From Aeromonas dhakensis (GTDB lineage Bacteria > Pseudomonadota > Gammaproteobacteria > Enterobacterales > Aeromonadaceae), in NCBI RefSeq assembly GCF_000820305.1, contig NZ_CDBH01000029.1, positions 62,001 through 126,000 on the forward strand: a stretch of 64,000 nt of DNA, given 5' to 3'. Position 1 is the first letter of the stretch, and every line of letters begins with the position of its first letter. The notes beneath the pieces are model-generated. The model was not told the origin of the DNA, searched no databases, and saw only the letters and a program-made list of their open reading frames with translations. Position numbers and translations under genes: made by a program. Positions 17,889 to 26,444 of the stretch are shown piece by piece.

Positions 17889-19031
17889 ATGCAGATCGAC
17901 GGAGTGGGCGCGGCCCAACCCAAGGGAGTGGGTGTTGCTCCCAAATCGCCCCAGCAGGCGGAATCAAAGCAGACCAACAACGAGGATGAAGTCTCGTTGC
18001 ACAAGGCGCCGAAATGGGCGCAGGTGCTGGTGCAGCAGGCGCTGCAGTTCGCGCTGGAGATCAACGGCCAGGGCTACAAGGCGCCCAAGGCACAGGATCA
18101 GCCGGAGGCGGTGACCCCGGATACCCTGTTTGACTTCCAGTCGGTGGCCGACAACGTGCTGCAGTTCGTCACCGGCCGGCTGGGAGCTGCCCGGGCCGAC
18201 GGCAAGTCGGACGACAGCCTGACCGGCATGATGGAGCAGGCCCGCAAGGGGGTGGACAAGGGCTTTGGCGACGCCAGAAAGCAGCTCGGCGACTGGGCAG
18301 ACAACGAAGACATCAAGACCGGCATGGATCAGAGCTACAAGCTGATCCAGGAGGGGCTCGATCAGTTCGAGAAGGAGTTCTTCGGCAAGGTCTCCACCAC
18401 TGATATGGGGCAGGCCGAGATGGCCAGCCGCCAGCAGGGCTCGCTGGAGATCCAGACCAAGGATGGTGACAAGGTGGTGCTGCGCTTCAACGACAGCTGG
18501 CAGACCAAGTCCCAGAAGGATGACAGCGGCAGCCAGTTCAGCCTCAAGTCGAGCCAGAGCTTCAGCTTCTCGCTGGAGGGCAACCTGAGCAGCGAGGAGA
18601 TGGATTCCATCGGCAAGCTGGTCAAGGGGATCGACGATCTGGCCGGCAACTTTTTCTCCGGCAATTTCGACGACCTGTTGAAGAAGGCGGGCGAGCTGAA
18701 GCTGGATGACAGCCAGCTGGCCTCCTATTCGCTCAAGCTCAAGCAGAGCCTCAAGCTGAGCCAGACCTATCAGGGGGCGCACTCCCTGCAGGAGATGCTC
18801 AAGCCGCTGGCCGACTACCTGCCCAAGCTGGATCAGGTGCAGCAGCAGGCGGATGCCCTGCTGCCTGCATCCCAGCAGCAGGCGCTGACGCCGGCGGTAC
18901 TGGCGGCCCGTGGCCAGAGCGATCCGGCCCAGGTGGGCAGTTTCACCAGCTTCAACCAGCGGATGCTGGATGCGCTGCGGATGATCGGCCAGTTCCAGCC
19001 GGCGACGGATGCCAGCAGCAAGAGCGTTTGA
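17889..19031 (+). CDS. Uncharacterised protein, possibly motility-regulated
   Basis: A 380-residue soluble protein with no signal peptide or membrane segment. It is rich in Gln, Lys, Asp and Ser. Residues 170-235 contain a beta-rich segment (SLEIQTKDGDKVVLRFNDSW) and residues 190-300 a helical section with regular Leu/Lys spacing. The start (MQIDGVGAAQPKGVGVAP) follows GGAGG with 7-base spacing, which decides it over the upstream 17871 codon. A sigma-28-like promoter precedes it. I do not recognise a named family. The N-terminal M-x-ID pattern and promoter type are shared with the 7221 protein. Confidence 0.75.
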   Translation: MQIDGVGAAQPKGVGVAPKSPQQAESKQTNNEDEVSLHKAPKWAQVLVQQALQFALEINGQGYKAPKAQDQPEAVTPDTLFDFQSVADNVLQFVTGRLGAARADGKSDDSLTGMMEQARKGVDKGFGDARKQLGDWADNEDIKTGMDQSYKLIQEGLDQFEKEFFGKVSTTDMGQAEMASRQQGSLEIQTKDGDKVVLRFNDSWQTKSQKDDSGSQFSLKSSQSFSFSLEGNLSSEEMDSIGKLVKGIDDLAGNFFSGNFDDLLKKAGELKLDDSQLASYSLKLKQSLKLSQTYQGAHSLQEMLKPLADYLPKLDQVQQQADALLPASQQQALTPAVLAARGQSDPAQVGSFTSFNQRMLDALRMIGQFQPATDASSKSV

Positions 19032-19064
19032 ACCGTTTTGGATTGAGAAGGACCATGACCGGCC

Positions 19065-19105
19065 GTTTGCCAGCTCCTGCGGGGGCTGGCAAACTGGCCT
19101 TTTTC
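19065..19105 (+). terminator. Terminator after the 17889 gene
   Basis: GTTTGCCAGC (19065-19074) pairs with GCTGGCAAAC (19085-19094), followed by TGGCCTTTTT. It lies 34 bases after the stop and just upstream of the next gene. Confidence 0.85.
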
Positions 19106-19121
19106 CCGATCCGGCCAGCCC

Positions 19122-19655
19122 ATGAACCCGAAAAAGCCCAGAGACAAGCGCGAGCTTTGCTACCCCTTCATCTTCGAGACCCAGTTCCAGTGTGACTACG
19201 AGATCGCCACTGACGAGCTCTGCTGCCAGGTGGGCGCCGTGTTGTCACACCTGACTCCGGATGCCGAGATTGAGCCCATGCAGGCGGATCTCGCGGCGCT
19301 GCAGCGGCTTATCTACAACCTCAACGGCTCGGTGCGCGGCAGGCTCGGCATCTTCGAGGAGGATCTGGCGTGGCTGAAGGGGCGTTACGATCACTACAAC
19401 GAGGCGAGCCGCGGCCGGGTGACCGGTTTCGTGCTGCCGCAAGGGCCGCAGCCGATCCCGACCCTGCATCTGTGCCGCTGCGGCAGCAAGAAGGTGGTGC
19501 GGCTGCTGGTGCGGCTGGAGGAGAGCGGGGTGCGCTTCGACCCCATCCTCTATCGTTTCGCCAACCTGCTGGCCAACTTCTTCTTCGTGCTGACTGTCTA
19601 CCTCAAGCAGCTGTGGCAGGTGGAGGAGGTGCCCTACGTCAGCATCAACTACTGA
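19122..19655 (+). CDS. PduO-type cobalamin adenosyltransferase-like protein (degenerate)
   Basis: A 177-residue helical protein whose pattern fits the PduO-type ATP:cob(I)alamin adenosyltransferase fold: DELCCQVGAVLSHL corresponds to the VDELN helix, LAALQRLIYNLNGSV to the second helix, FVLPQGPQPIPTLHLCRC to the FVLPGG...LHLAR segment and LYRFANLLANFFFVL to the LNRLSDYLFVLAR helix. The N-terminal TRTGD ATP loop is missing and the RCRRAER arginine helix reads KKVVRLLVR, so normal catalysis is doubtful. No ribosome binding site is evident at 19122. The fold call is inference from residue patterns. Confidence 0.55.
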   Translation: MNPKKPRDKRELCYPFIFETQFQCDYEIATDELCCQVGAVLSHLTPDAEIEPMQADLAALQRLIYNLNGSVRGRLGIFEEDLAWLKGRYDHYNEASRGRVTGFVLPQGPQPIPTLHLCRCGSKKVVRLLVRLEESGVRFDPILYRFANLLANFFFVLTVYLKQLWQVEEVPYVSINY

Positions 19656-19757
19656 ATACGGCCAAAAAAGCTTTTGTTTTTCATGAAGATCAAACACGAT
19701 CATCCCATTTTTCGGTTGCCGGGATGGTCCCGGTAGTGCAGGGGGAAGGTCATGACC

Positions 19758-21434
19758 ATGCTTCATCTCAGTGGCAGTTCGTTCTTGATGCCGGGCAACC
19801 TCGCCTGGCGCCCCCTGGCTGAATACGGCGAAGTGCAGGTGGCCCCCCATGGCCAGTGGTTGCAGACCCTGATGAACCAGGGCGCCGAGGCTGCGGCCGG
19901 GACCCACATCATCATCTGGTTGTGGGAAGATCTGGTGCCTGCCCGGACCCTGCAGGAGTGGGGCCGTCTGGCGCAGGACGATCAGCAACTGGCGGTCGCC
20001 GCCTTCGTCGACGCGCTCTGCCAGCCTCTGTTGCAGCATCTGCAGCGCCGCCCGCAGGATCACCTGCTGGTGGGGGCCTGCAGCCATGCCCCGCTCTGTG
20101 TCTATGGCCCGGCCCCTGCCGTGCTCGCCGCGCTGGCCAGTGCGTTCGAGCAGCAGATGGCCCGCCTGCGCCTGCAGCAACCCGGCCTGGACGACCTGCA
20201 TCTGCCGCTCTGGCTGCAGCAGCATGGCCACCAGCACTGCTTCGACCGGCGTAACCTCTATCTGATGTCCTGCCCCTTCTCCATGGCCGGTCTGGCCAGC
20301 CTGGCGCAGTGGATGCTTCCCTTGCTGCAGCGGTTGCAGCGACCCGCCCACAAGGTGTTGGTGCTCGACTGCGACAATACCCTGTGGGGCGGCGTGGTCG
20401 GTGAAGACGGTGTCGGCGGCGTCCTGCTGGGACAGGACGGGATGGGCCGGCTCTACCAGGCCTTCCAGCAGGCGGCCAGCCACTGGCACGGGCAGGGCAT
20501 AGTGCTGGCGCTCTGCTCCAAGAATCTGGCGGACGATGTGTGGCGGCTGTTTGACGAGCATCCGGGCATGGTGCTGACACGGGCGCAGATCGCCGCCGCC
20601 GAAATCGGCTGGGAGCCCAAATCCCAGGGGCTGCAGCGGCTGGCAGCCCGCCTCAATGTCGGGCTGGACAGCCTGGTCTTCTGGGATGACAGCGAGCTGG
20701 AGCGAGCCGAGGTGCGGGCCAACTGCCCCGAGGTGCTGGTGATTACCCCGCCGGCCGATCTCTGGAGCTGGCCGGATGTCCTGCTGACGCTGCCGGCCCT
20801 GTGCAGTCGCCACCAGAGCCGGGATGACGGCCTGCGGCAGCACTCCTATCAGGCCCAGGCCGAGGCCGAGGCGGTGCGCCGGCAACTGGGCGACGAGCAC
20901 GCCTTCCTGCGGCAATTGGCGTTGCAGGCCGACTGGCAGATGCTCTCCCCGGGCAACCAGTTGCGAGCCGAACAGCTCAGCCAGAAGACCAATCAGTTCA
21001 ACCTCTCCGGCCGCCGCTATCAGGCGGCGGAGCTGGCCCGGCTGGCCGCCGAGGGGGGCTACGTCTGGCTGGCCGGCCTGCGAGACAGATTCGCCGATCA
21101 CGGCATGACGGCGCTGCTGGTGGTGCGCCCGCTCGATGAGGGCAGGGCGCTGCTGGATACCCTGGCCATCAGCTGCCGGGTGCTGGGGCGCGGTTTCGAA
21201 TACTGGCTGCTGGCGCAACTGGCCAACCATCTGCGGGCGCAAGGCGTGACCGAGCTGGTCATCAGCCTGGTTGCCACCACCCGCAACCAGCCGGCACGGG
21301 ATTTTCTGGCGAGCCTGCCAACCCGGCCGATAACCACTCCAGCGGGGTTGCTGCCGCTGGCGGACGAGCTGTTCCTCAGTCTGGATCTCTGCTCTCTTTC
21401 TCTCCCGTTTTTGGAGTTTTATGCCAATGAATGA
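19758..21434 (+). CDS. FkbH-like HAD-IIIC protein (glyceryl-ACP forming)
   Basis: A 558-residue protein. A central HAD-IIIC domain carries VLVLDCDNTLWGG (Asp204 and Asp206) and LALCSKN, the FkbH signature; residues 330-550 are a GNAT-like C-terminal domain (NQFNLSGRRY, ADHGMTALLVV, SCRVLGRGFEYWLL). In polyketide pathways FkbH proteins load 1,3-bisphosphoglycerate-derived glyceryl onto an acyl carrier protein. The next gene is an ACP overlapping by 14 bases, supporting that role here. ATG at 19758 sits 8 bases after GGAAGG; ATG at 19752 is too close. The acyl group formed is inferred, not seen. Confidence 0.88.
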   Translation: MLHLSGSSFLMPGNLAWRPLAEYGEVQVAPHGQWLQTLMNQGAEAAAGTHIIIWLWEDLVPARTLQEWGRLAQDDQQLAVAAFVDALCQPLLQHLQRRPQDHLLVGACSHAPLCVYGPAPAVLAALASAFEQQMARLRLQQPGLDDLHLPLWLQQHGHQHCFDRRNLYLMSCPFSMAGLASLAQWMLPLLQRLQRPAHKVLVLDCDNTLWGGVVGEDGVGGVLLGQDGMGRLYQAFQQAASHWHGQGIVLALCSKNLADDVWRLFDEHPGMVLTRAQIAAAEIGWEPKSQGLQRLAARLNVGLDSLVFWDDSELERAEVRANCPEVLVITPPADLWSWPDVLLTLPALCSRHQSRDDGLRQHSYQAQAEAEAVRRQLGDEHAFLRQLALQADWQMLSPGNQLRAEQLSQKTNQFNLSGRRYQAAELARLAAEGGYVWLAGLRDRFADHGMTALLVVRPLDEGRALLDTLAISCRVLGRGFEYWLLAQLANHLRAQGVTELVISLVATTRNQPARDFLASLPTRPITTPAGLLPLADELFLSLDLCSLSLPFLEFYANE

Positions 21435-21651
21435 CCTTATCGCGCTGGCACACCAGCAGTTCCCCCAGGCCAGCATCAACGCACAATCTGCCCTCGGCAG
21501 CTTTCCCGAGTGGGACTCTCTGGGGCACTTCAACCTGCTGTTGTTGGTCGAGCAGCACTATGCCGTGCGGTTCGAGCCGCAGGAGCTGGCCGAGTTGAAG
21601 AGCCTGGCCGACATCCAGCAAGCCTTGCAGAGTAAAGGGGTTGCCGTTTGA
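21421..21651 (+). CDS. Acyl carrier protein (first of two)
   Basis: A 76-residue carrier protein. The phosphopantetheine site is Ser33 in PEWDSLGHFNLLLLVE, and the helix-3 region (LKSLADIQQAL) is as expected. It starts inside the end of the FkbH-like gene and its stop overlaps the TTG start of the acyltransferase, so the three are translationally coupled. It most likely carries the acyl unit produced by the FkbH-like protein. It is unrelated to fatty-acid AcpP by context. Confidence 0.9.
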   Translation: MPMNDLIALAHQQFPQASINAQSALGSFPEWDSLGHFNLLLLVEQHYAVRFEPQELAELKSLADIQQALQSKGVAV

Positions 21652-22412
21652 AACAGGCGCTCGAGCAGGCGCTGACCGAGCTGGGGATCCCCAGAGGCGG
21701 CGCCCTGATGGTGCACTCGGATGCCATGGTGGTGGCCCAGTTTGCCGGCATGGGCAACGCCGCGGGTATCGCGGCCTTCTGGACATGCCTCGAGCAGTGG
21801 CTGGGCGGGCACCTGCTGGTGCCGACCTTCAGTTACAGCCCGATGGCGGACGAGTGCTTCGACCCTGCGCAGACCCCGAGCAAGGTGGGCTTGATGACGG
21901 AGCTGTTCCGCCAGCGCGAAGGGGTGGTGCGCACGCGGGATCCCGTCTTCAGCATGGCAATCAGCGGCCCGCAGGGGCCTGCGCTGGTGGCCCGGGAGTG
22001 TCACGACTGTTTCGGTCAGGAGAGCCCGTTCGGCTGGCTGGCGGAGCAGGACGGCTGGCTGCTGGGGCTGGGTTGCCACCCCGACCGCATCACCTTCACC
22101 CACTACGTGGAGCAGCGGCTGGCCGTCCCCTACCGCTATCACAAGATGTTTGCGGGCCAGGTGCGCGTCGACGGCCAGGTGCGGGAGTGGCAGGCGGATT
22201 ACTATGTGCGCGACCTGTCGCTGGCCAGCGAAATCGATCTCTCCCGGCTGGTGGCCCTGCTGCAGGAGCGGGGCGTCTGGCGCCAGACGCTGTGCCAGCG
22301 GGTGCCGGTCTGGGCGGTATCGTGCCGCGACTTCATCCTGGCTGCCGGCGAGTTGCTGGCGGCGGCCCCATACGCCCTGATCCGGGCGGGAGGAGAGTCC
22401 CATGCAGTTTGA
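21648..22412 (+). CDS. AAC(3)-family N-acyltransferase
   Basis: A 254-residue member of the aminoglycoside 3-N-acetyltransferase superfamily (LMVHSDAMVVAQF, LLVPTFSYSP, VRTRDPVFSMAISGP, WLLGLGCHPDRITFTHYVEQ). In glycan loci such proteins are thought to acylate amino sugars rather than antibiotics. The start is TTG at 21648 after AAAGGGG with about 8 bases spacing; its codon overlaps the ACP stop. Neighbours suggest it accepts the acyl group from that ACP. Antibiotic resistance is not implied by this context. Confidence 0.85.
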   Translation: MKQALEQALTELGIPRGGALMVHSDAMVVAQFAGMGNAAGIAAFWTCLEQWLGGHLLVPTFSYSPMADECFDPAQTPSKVGLMTELFRQREGVVRTRDPVFSMAISGPQGPALVARECHDCFGQESPFGWLAEQDGWLLGLGCHPDRITFTHYVEQRLAVPYRYHKMFAGQVRVDGQVREWQADYYVRDLSLASEIDLSRLVALLQERGVWRQTLCQRVPVWAVSCRDFILAAGELLAAAPYALIRAGGESHAV

Positions 22413-22806
22413 TCACATCGGACTGGTGGTGCCGGACCTGGCGAGCGGGGTGGCCTATTGCTGCGACGTGCTGGGGCTGAGCCGCTTCTCGGCGGCGGTG
22501 GAAGATCCGCTGCAACGGGTCTGGGTGCAGTTCGCGCACGACGATCATGGTCTCTGCTACGAGCTGGTCGCCCCGGCCGGCGAGGAGAGCCCGGTCGCTC
22601 AGGTGCTCAAGACCCGGCGCAACGTTATCAACCACCTTGCCTATCGGGTGAGCAACCTGCAGGAGAGTGCCGAACGGCTGCGCACACAGCGCCACCTGCC
22701 CCTCGGGCCCAGCCAGCCGGCCATCGCGTTTGGCGGCGCCCACGTCCAGTTTTTCCTGAGCCCCCTTGGCCACATTGTCGAATTGATCGAGGCACCCACC
22801 CCATGA
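22402..22806 (+). CDS. VOC (glyoxalase/methylmalonyl-CoA epimerase-like) protein
   Basis: A 134-residue vicinal-oxygen-chelate protein with two beta-alpha-beta units. Candidate metal ligands are His5 (FDHIGLVV), a Glu in CYELVAP, a His in INHLAYRV and the Glu in GHIVELIEAP. It overlaps both neighbours by a few bases. Family members act as epimerases, dioxygenases or lyases on small acids; which applies here cannot be told. An epimerase or processing role for the acyl substituent is a guess. Confidence 0.82.
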   Translation: MQFDHIGLVVPDLASGVAYCCDVLGLSRFSAAVEDPLQRVWVQFAHDDHGLCYELVAPAGEESPVAQVLKTRRNVINHLAYRVSNLQESAERLRTQRHLPLGPSQPAIAFGGAHVQFFLSPLGHIVELIEAPTP

Positions 22807-24140
22807 GTTTTTCACCCAAGAGCGGCTATCTGCCCACCGACTGGGACGACCAGGCACAAGTCGGTGAACAGCTGCATCGGCTGCTCACCCTGTTGTTTCC
22901 GCTCAACCGCAGCCTGACCGGGGACGGGGTTCGGCAGTCGCTGGCCCTGTGGCGCGAGCACTGCCTGCCCGAGCTGCAGATCCATGAAGTAGCCAGCGGC
23001 ACCGAGTGCTTCGACTGGACCGTGCCTGACGAGTGGAACGTGCGGGAGGCCTACATAGTGGGGCCGGATGGACGCAGGGTGGTGGATTTCCAGGATCACA
23101 ATCTGCATCTGGTCGGCTACTCGGAGCCGGTGCGCTGCACCCTCTCGCTGGCCGAGCTGCAACCCCATCTTCACTCTATGCCCGAGCAGCCGGATGCCAT
23201 TCCCTATGTGACCTCCTACTACAAGCGCCGCTGGGGCTTCTGTCTGCCCCATCGGCTGCGAGAGGCGCTGCCGGAGGGAGAATATCAGGTGGTGATCGAT
23301 GCCACCCTGGCCCCGGGTTCGCTCACCTATGGCGACTGGGTGCTGCCGGGGGAGAGCGAGCAGGAGATCCTGCTGTCGAGCTACACCTGCCACCCCTCCA
23401 TGGCCAACAACGAGCTCTCCGGCCCCTGCGTCGGCGTCTTCCTGATGGCCTGGCTGGCGTCACTGCCCACACGTCGCTACAGCTACCGGCTGATGCTGGT
23501 GCCCGAAACCCTGGGGGCCATCGTCTATCTCTCTCGCCATCTGGACCAGCTCAAGCAGCACACTCTGGCCGGGTTCAACCTGACCTGTCTTGGCGATGAC
23601 CGCGGCTACTCCTTCCTGCCTTCCCGCCAGGGCAACACGCTGGCGGATCGCATCGGTCGCCATGTGCTCGGTCATCTGGCGCCGGGCTACAAGGCTTACA
23701 GCTTTCTGGAGCGTGGCTCCAACGAGCGGCAGCTGTGCGCGCCCGGCATCGATCTGCCGGTCACCTCGGTGATGCGCAGTCGATACGGCTGTTATGCCGA
23801 GTACCACACCTCGCTCGATGACCTCTCGCTGGTGACGCCGGCCGGTCTGGCCGGTGGCTTCATGGCGCTGCGCCGGGCCATCGAGTGTCTGGAGCTGGAC
23901 GAGCGCTGCGAGGTCACCGTGCTGGGCGAGCCTCAGCTCGGCAAGCGGGGGCTCTACCCGGATTTGTCGACCCGCTATTCGGGCTGGCGGGTGCGGGAGA
24001 TGATGAATCTGCTGGCCTACAGCGACGGCAAGCTGACCCTGTTCGAGATTGCCGAGACCATAGGGGCGCCATTCTGGCGGGTGGAGCCGCTGGCGCGGAT
24101 GCTGCTGGATGCCGGGCTGCTGCGTCGCCTCAGCCCGTAA
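22803..24140 (+). CDS. DUF4910/DUF2172 aminopeptidase-like protein
   Basis: A 445-residue protein of the DUF4910 group, which combines a zinc-aminopeptidase-like fold with an inserted DUF2172 domain and a C-terminal winged helix. Seen here are FPLNRSLTGDGVRQSL, the possible metal site SSYTCHPSMANNELSGP, MLVPETLGAI, FLERGSNERQLCAPG and the C-terminal KLTLFEIAETIGAPFW. Family members often sit in sugar-modification loci. It overlaps the VOC gene by ATGA and ends the first acyl module, convergent with the methyltransferase. Reaction unknown. Confidence 0.82.
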   Translation: MSFSPKSGYLPTDWDDQAQVGEQLHRLLTLLFPLNRSLTGDGVRQSLALWREHCLPELQIHEVASGTECFDWTVPDEWNVREAYIVGPDGRRVVDFQDHNLHLVGYSEPVRCTLSLAELQPHLHSMPEQPDAIPYVTSYYKRRWGFCLPHRLREALPEGEYQVVIDATLAPGSLTYGDWVLPGESEQEILLSSYTCHPSMANNELSGPCVGVFLMAWLASLPTRRYSYRLMLVPETLGAIVYLSRHLDQLKQHTLAGFNLTCLGDDRGYSFLPSRQGNTLADRIGRHVLGHLAPGYKAYSFLERGSNERQLCAPGIDLPVTSVMRSRYGCYAEYHTSLDDLSLVTPAGLAGGFMALRRAIECLELDERCEVTVLGEPQLGKRGLYPDLSTRYSGWRVREMMNLLAYSDGKLTLFEIAETIGAPFWRVEPLARMLLDAGLLRRLSP

Positions 24141-24145
24141 CCGGA

Positions 24146-24892
24146 CTACTCGATCACCAGATAGGCCGGGCCCGGGTTGTGCGGGGTGCGGCGGATGGCG
24201 TAGCGATCCAGCCCCAGCACCTCCTTGAGGGCCAGAGTCTCCCCCGGAAAGGCGGGCCAGTTGAGCTCATCGAATGCCAGCACAGATCCCTTGGTCAGGT
24301 GCGGCTTGATGAGCTCGAGGCAGCGGCGGGTCGGCTCGTAGAGATCAAAGTCAAAATAGGCCAGCGCAACCATGGTCTCCGGCTGACGAGCCAGATAGGC
24401 CGGCAGCGTCTCGGTCACATCCCCCTTCACCAGCTCATGTTTGACGATATGGTCCAGAGGACTTTCCGCCTCATGGGCTGTGAGCAGTTGGGCCAGATGC
24501 TGCTCGTAGCCCGGCGTTACCCCGTAGGCGCCGGGCTGGATGGCGGCGTCGCTGCCATCTTGCGGGGCGTGGGAAGGGAAGCCGCTGAAGGTATCGAACC
24601 CCACCAGTTTGCGGTTGTAGTTGTAAGGCTCATACATGCCGCGAAACGAGGAGAAGAGCGCCAGGTTCTGACCCCAGCGGGTGCCGAAATCCATGATGAC
24701 GCCGTGGACCGGCACGATCTTCTGATACAGCTCGTGCATGAACAGGATGCGGGAGAGCGACTGGCGCTTGAGGTAGAGGCCCAGGTTGTTCTGTAGCTCG
24801 GCTGCAGGCAATGGGCTGGCGTGCAGCAACTCGCTGAAGGTCTGGCGGCGTGACAGCTCTTGCTCGGAGGCGTTGGACATGGCCTTGATCAT
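24146..24892 (-). CDS. TylF/MycF-like O-methyltransferase
   Basis: A 248-residue class I SAM-dependent methyltransferase. The SAM loop is MDFGTRWGQNLALFSSF (near residue 66) followed by KLVGFDTFSGFP; DFDLYEPTRRCLELI and LAFDELNWPAFPGE give the metal-dependent macrocin O-methyltransferase-like pattern. ATG at 24892 has AGGAG 7 bases upstream and overlaps the stop of the 86-residue gene, so it is the last gene of the pseF operon. A sugar or acyl hydroxyl of the flagellar glycan is the likely target. Confidence 0.82.
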   Translation of the reverse strand: MIKAMSNASEQELSRRQTFSELLHASPLPAAELQNNLGLYLKRQSLSRILFMHELYQKIVPVHGVIMDFGTRWGQNLALFSSFRGMYEPYNYNRKLVGFDTFSGFPSHAPQDGSDAAIQPGAYGVTPGYEQHLAQLLTAHEAESPLDHIVKHELVKGDVTETLPAYLARQPETMVALAYFDFDLYEPTRRCLELIKPHLTKGSVLAFDELNWPAFPGETLALKEVLGLDRYAIRRTPHNPGPAYLVIE

Positions 24893-25152
24893 CAATGGTC
24901 TCCTGTGGGGGTGTCGCCGGCCGGGGTCGACAGGCAGTGCACCACTTCATATTCGAGGTAGTCGGCCAGCCCCAGCCAGTCCTGGCGCTCCTGGCACTGC
25001 AGCAGGGCAGCCACCAGTCCCGGTGGCAGGTTGCCCTGTTCGGTGAGCACCTCTTGCAGCAGCTCCGGCAATGCCTGACTCGCGGCGACCGACTGCCCCA
25101 GCCGAAACTGGTGCGCCAGGGCGGTGAGGCGGGTGATCTGGCCGTTTTTCAT
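24892..25152 (-). CDS. Small uncharacterised protein between maf and methyltransferase
   Basis: An 86-residue protein, mostly helical (LTALAHQFRLGQSVAASQAL, LLQEVLTEQ, GLADYLEYEV), without signal peptide or membrane segment. It overlaps the maf stop by ATGA and its own stop overlaps the methyltransferase start, so it is tightly coupled to both. I do not recognise a family. Its position suggests a role in flagellin modification, perhaps as a partner of Maf. Confidence 0.7.
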   Translation of the reverse strand: MKNGQITRLTALAHQFRLGQSVAASQALPELLQEVLTEQGNLPPGLVAALLQCQERQDWLGLADYLEYEVVHCLSTPAGDTPTGDH

Positions 25153-26444
25153 TGCACGTACTCCGGGTGATAGTGGCAGCCGGCGATCTCTGCTCCCTCC
25201 CTGCTGCAGTTCCAGAACTGCACCTCGGGGTGGCGCGCTATGTAGCGCTCGAGCTCGGTGCGGTAGGCGGAAAAGTTCGGATTGGTCTTGACCCGCCGGC
25301 CATGGCCGTCGAGGGTCCAGCTGAGCGCCAGCGCGGCGCTGGGGCCGAGCGCACCGTCGGCCCAGCCAGAGTGGGTGAGCTCGCCGGGAAAGGCGAAGTC
25401 GGTGCCCAGCAGGATGACCTGGCGGCAACCCATCTGCACGGCGAGATCCACGGCGGGATGAATGACGCTGCCGCCCGAGTGCAGCACGCCCTTGGGGAGC
25501 GTCTGTCGCAGTTGTTGATACATGGGGCTGCGAGAGTAGGCGGTCTTGCGCGGCCCCTGCCAGGCCAGCAGGGCTGCCGTGGGAACCGTGGGGTAATAGA
25601 CCAGGGTGGTCTGGGCCGACTGGGCGGCGGGTAGCCGGTTGCCGTGGATGGCGTCATCTATGGTGACGACGATGTCGGGCCGGATGCCGTGGCCAAGCAA
25701 AAACGCCAGCGCGGTATCGACGCTGATCAGCAGGTAGTCCTGCCGACGGCTCTGCAACTGGGCCTGCAGGGTGGCCAGGTTGTGCTGCAGGGTCGGGCCG
25801 CTCGCCACGATCAGCGCCTGCTTGCCCTGGGCCAGACCGAACAGGGAGGCTACGTCGCCGTCTCCGGCCACCAGTTCACGGTTTTCGGCCAGCCGCCGGG
25901 TGACGTCGGGGTGTTCGGCGTCGAACCTGGCCCGGGCGAACGGCAAGTCTATTTCACTCACCAGCCGGTCGCGGATGCGGGCGGCGGCATCCTCCACCAG
26001 CAGCAGCTCGGGCGGCAGGGCGAAGAAGGGCAGCCGCACCTCCCCCTCGTCGCCGGCCATCATCAGCTCGACCCTGGGGTCCGTCAGCCAGTCCTGCTGG
26101 TCCAGCAGCCGCAGCACCAGGGCAAACAGGGCGCCATTCATGATCTTCACTTCCAGCCGCTTGAGGCTGCTGCGCCCCAGCAGGGCGCGCGGCAGATCGC
26201 CGAGCCCGGTGCCGTAGAGGTGCAGCACAGCTTGCTCGGGCAGGCTGGCGGCCTGCAGTTCGGCCTCTTTCACCCGATCGTGCCGGCTGGTGAGCTGGAT
26301 GCCGTGGAGGCTGAGGGTGGAGCCGAGCCCCTCGGTCAGCTCGGCCGGCAGGCTTTCCACGTCCTGTGCCAGCAGGCGGGGCCAGAGGGCGGGCCAGCGC
26401 TGACTGATGAGCCTGCCGTGCTGGTTGAAGAGATCATCACTCAT
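25149..26444 (-). CDS. maf: Maf flagellin glycosyltransferase (DUF115)
   Basis: A 431-residue motility-associated factor. The DUF115 core shows QALIVASGPTLQHNL (near 210), LISVDTALAFLLGHGIRPDI, VTIDDAIHGN and GGSVIHPAVDLAVQMGC followed by LLGTDFAF. Maf proteins transfer CMP-activated pseudaminic or legionaminic acid to Ser/Thr of flagellin in the cytoplasm before secretion. It overlaps pseI by 8 bases and the 86-residue gene by 4. This gene is the strongest evidence that the locus glycosylates flagellin. Confidence 0.93.
   Translation of the reverse strand: MSDDLFNQHGRLISQRWPALWPRLLAQDVESLPAELTEGLGSTLSLHGIQLTSRHDRVKEAELQAASLPEQAVLHLYGTGLGDLPRALLGRSSLKRLEVKIMNGALFALVLRLLDQQDWLTDPRVELMMAGDEGEVRLPFFALPPELLLVEDAAARIRDRLVSEIDLPFARARFDAEHPDVTRRLAENRELVAGDGDVASLFGLAQGKQALIVASGPTLQHNLATLQAQLQSRRQDYLLISVDTALAFLLGHGIRPDIVVTIDDAIHGNRLPAAQSAQTTLVYYPTVPTAALLAWQGPRKTAYSRSPMYQQLRQTLPKGVLHSGGSVIHPAVDLAVQMGCRQVILLGTDFAFPGELTHSGWADGALGPSAALALSWTLDGHGRRVKTNPNFSAYRTELERYIARHPEVQFWNCSREGAEIAGCHYHPEYVQ

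Noticed and set aside
19725..19740. Sigma-54-like TGGTCCCGGTAGTGCA before the FkbH-like gene
   Set aside because: Weak -24 box, and the -12 element would place the transcript start at or after the ribosome binding site; the spacing is probably chance within a small palindrome.
19245..21533. 762-codon minus-strand ORF opposite the FkbH-like gene
   Set aside because: Composition is typical of a shadow frame and the plus strand encodes clear HAD and ACP motifs.
21648..22412. Aminoglycoside resistance gene
   Set aside because: The AAC(3) fold is present, but coupling with an ACP and FkbH-like protein in a glycan locus indicates sugar acylation, and no mobile element is nearby.
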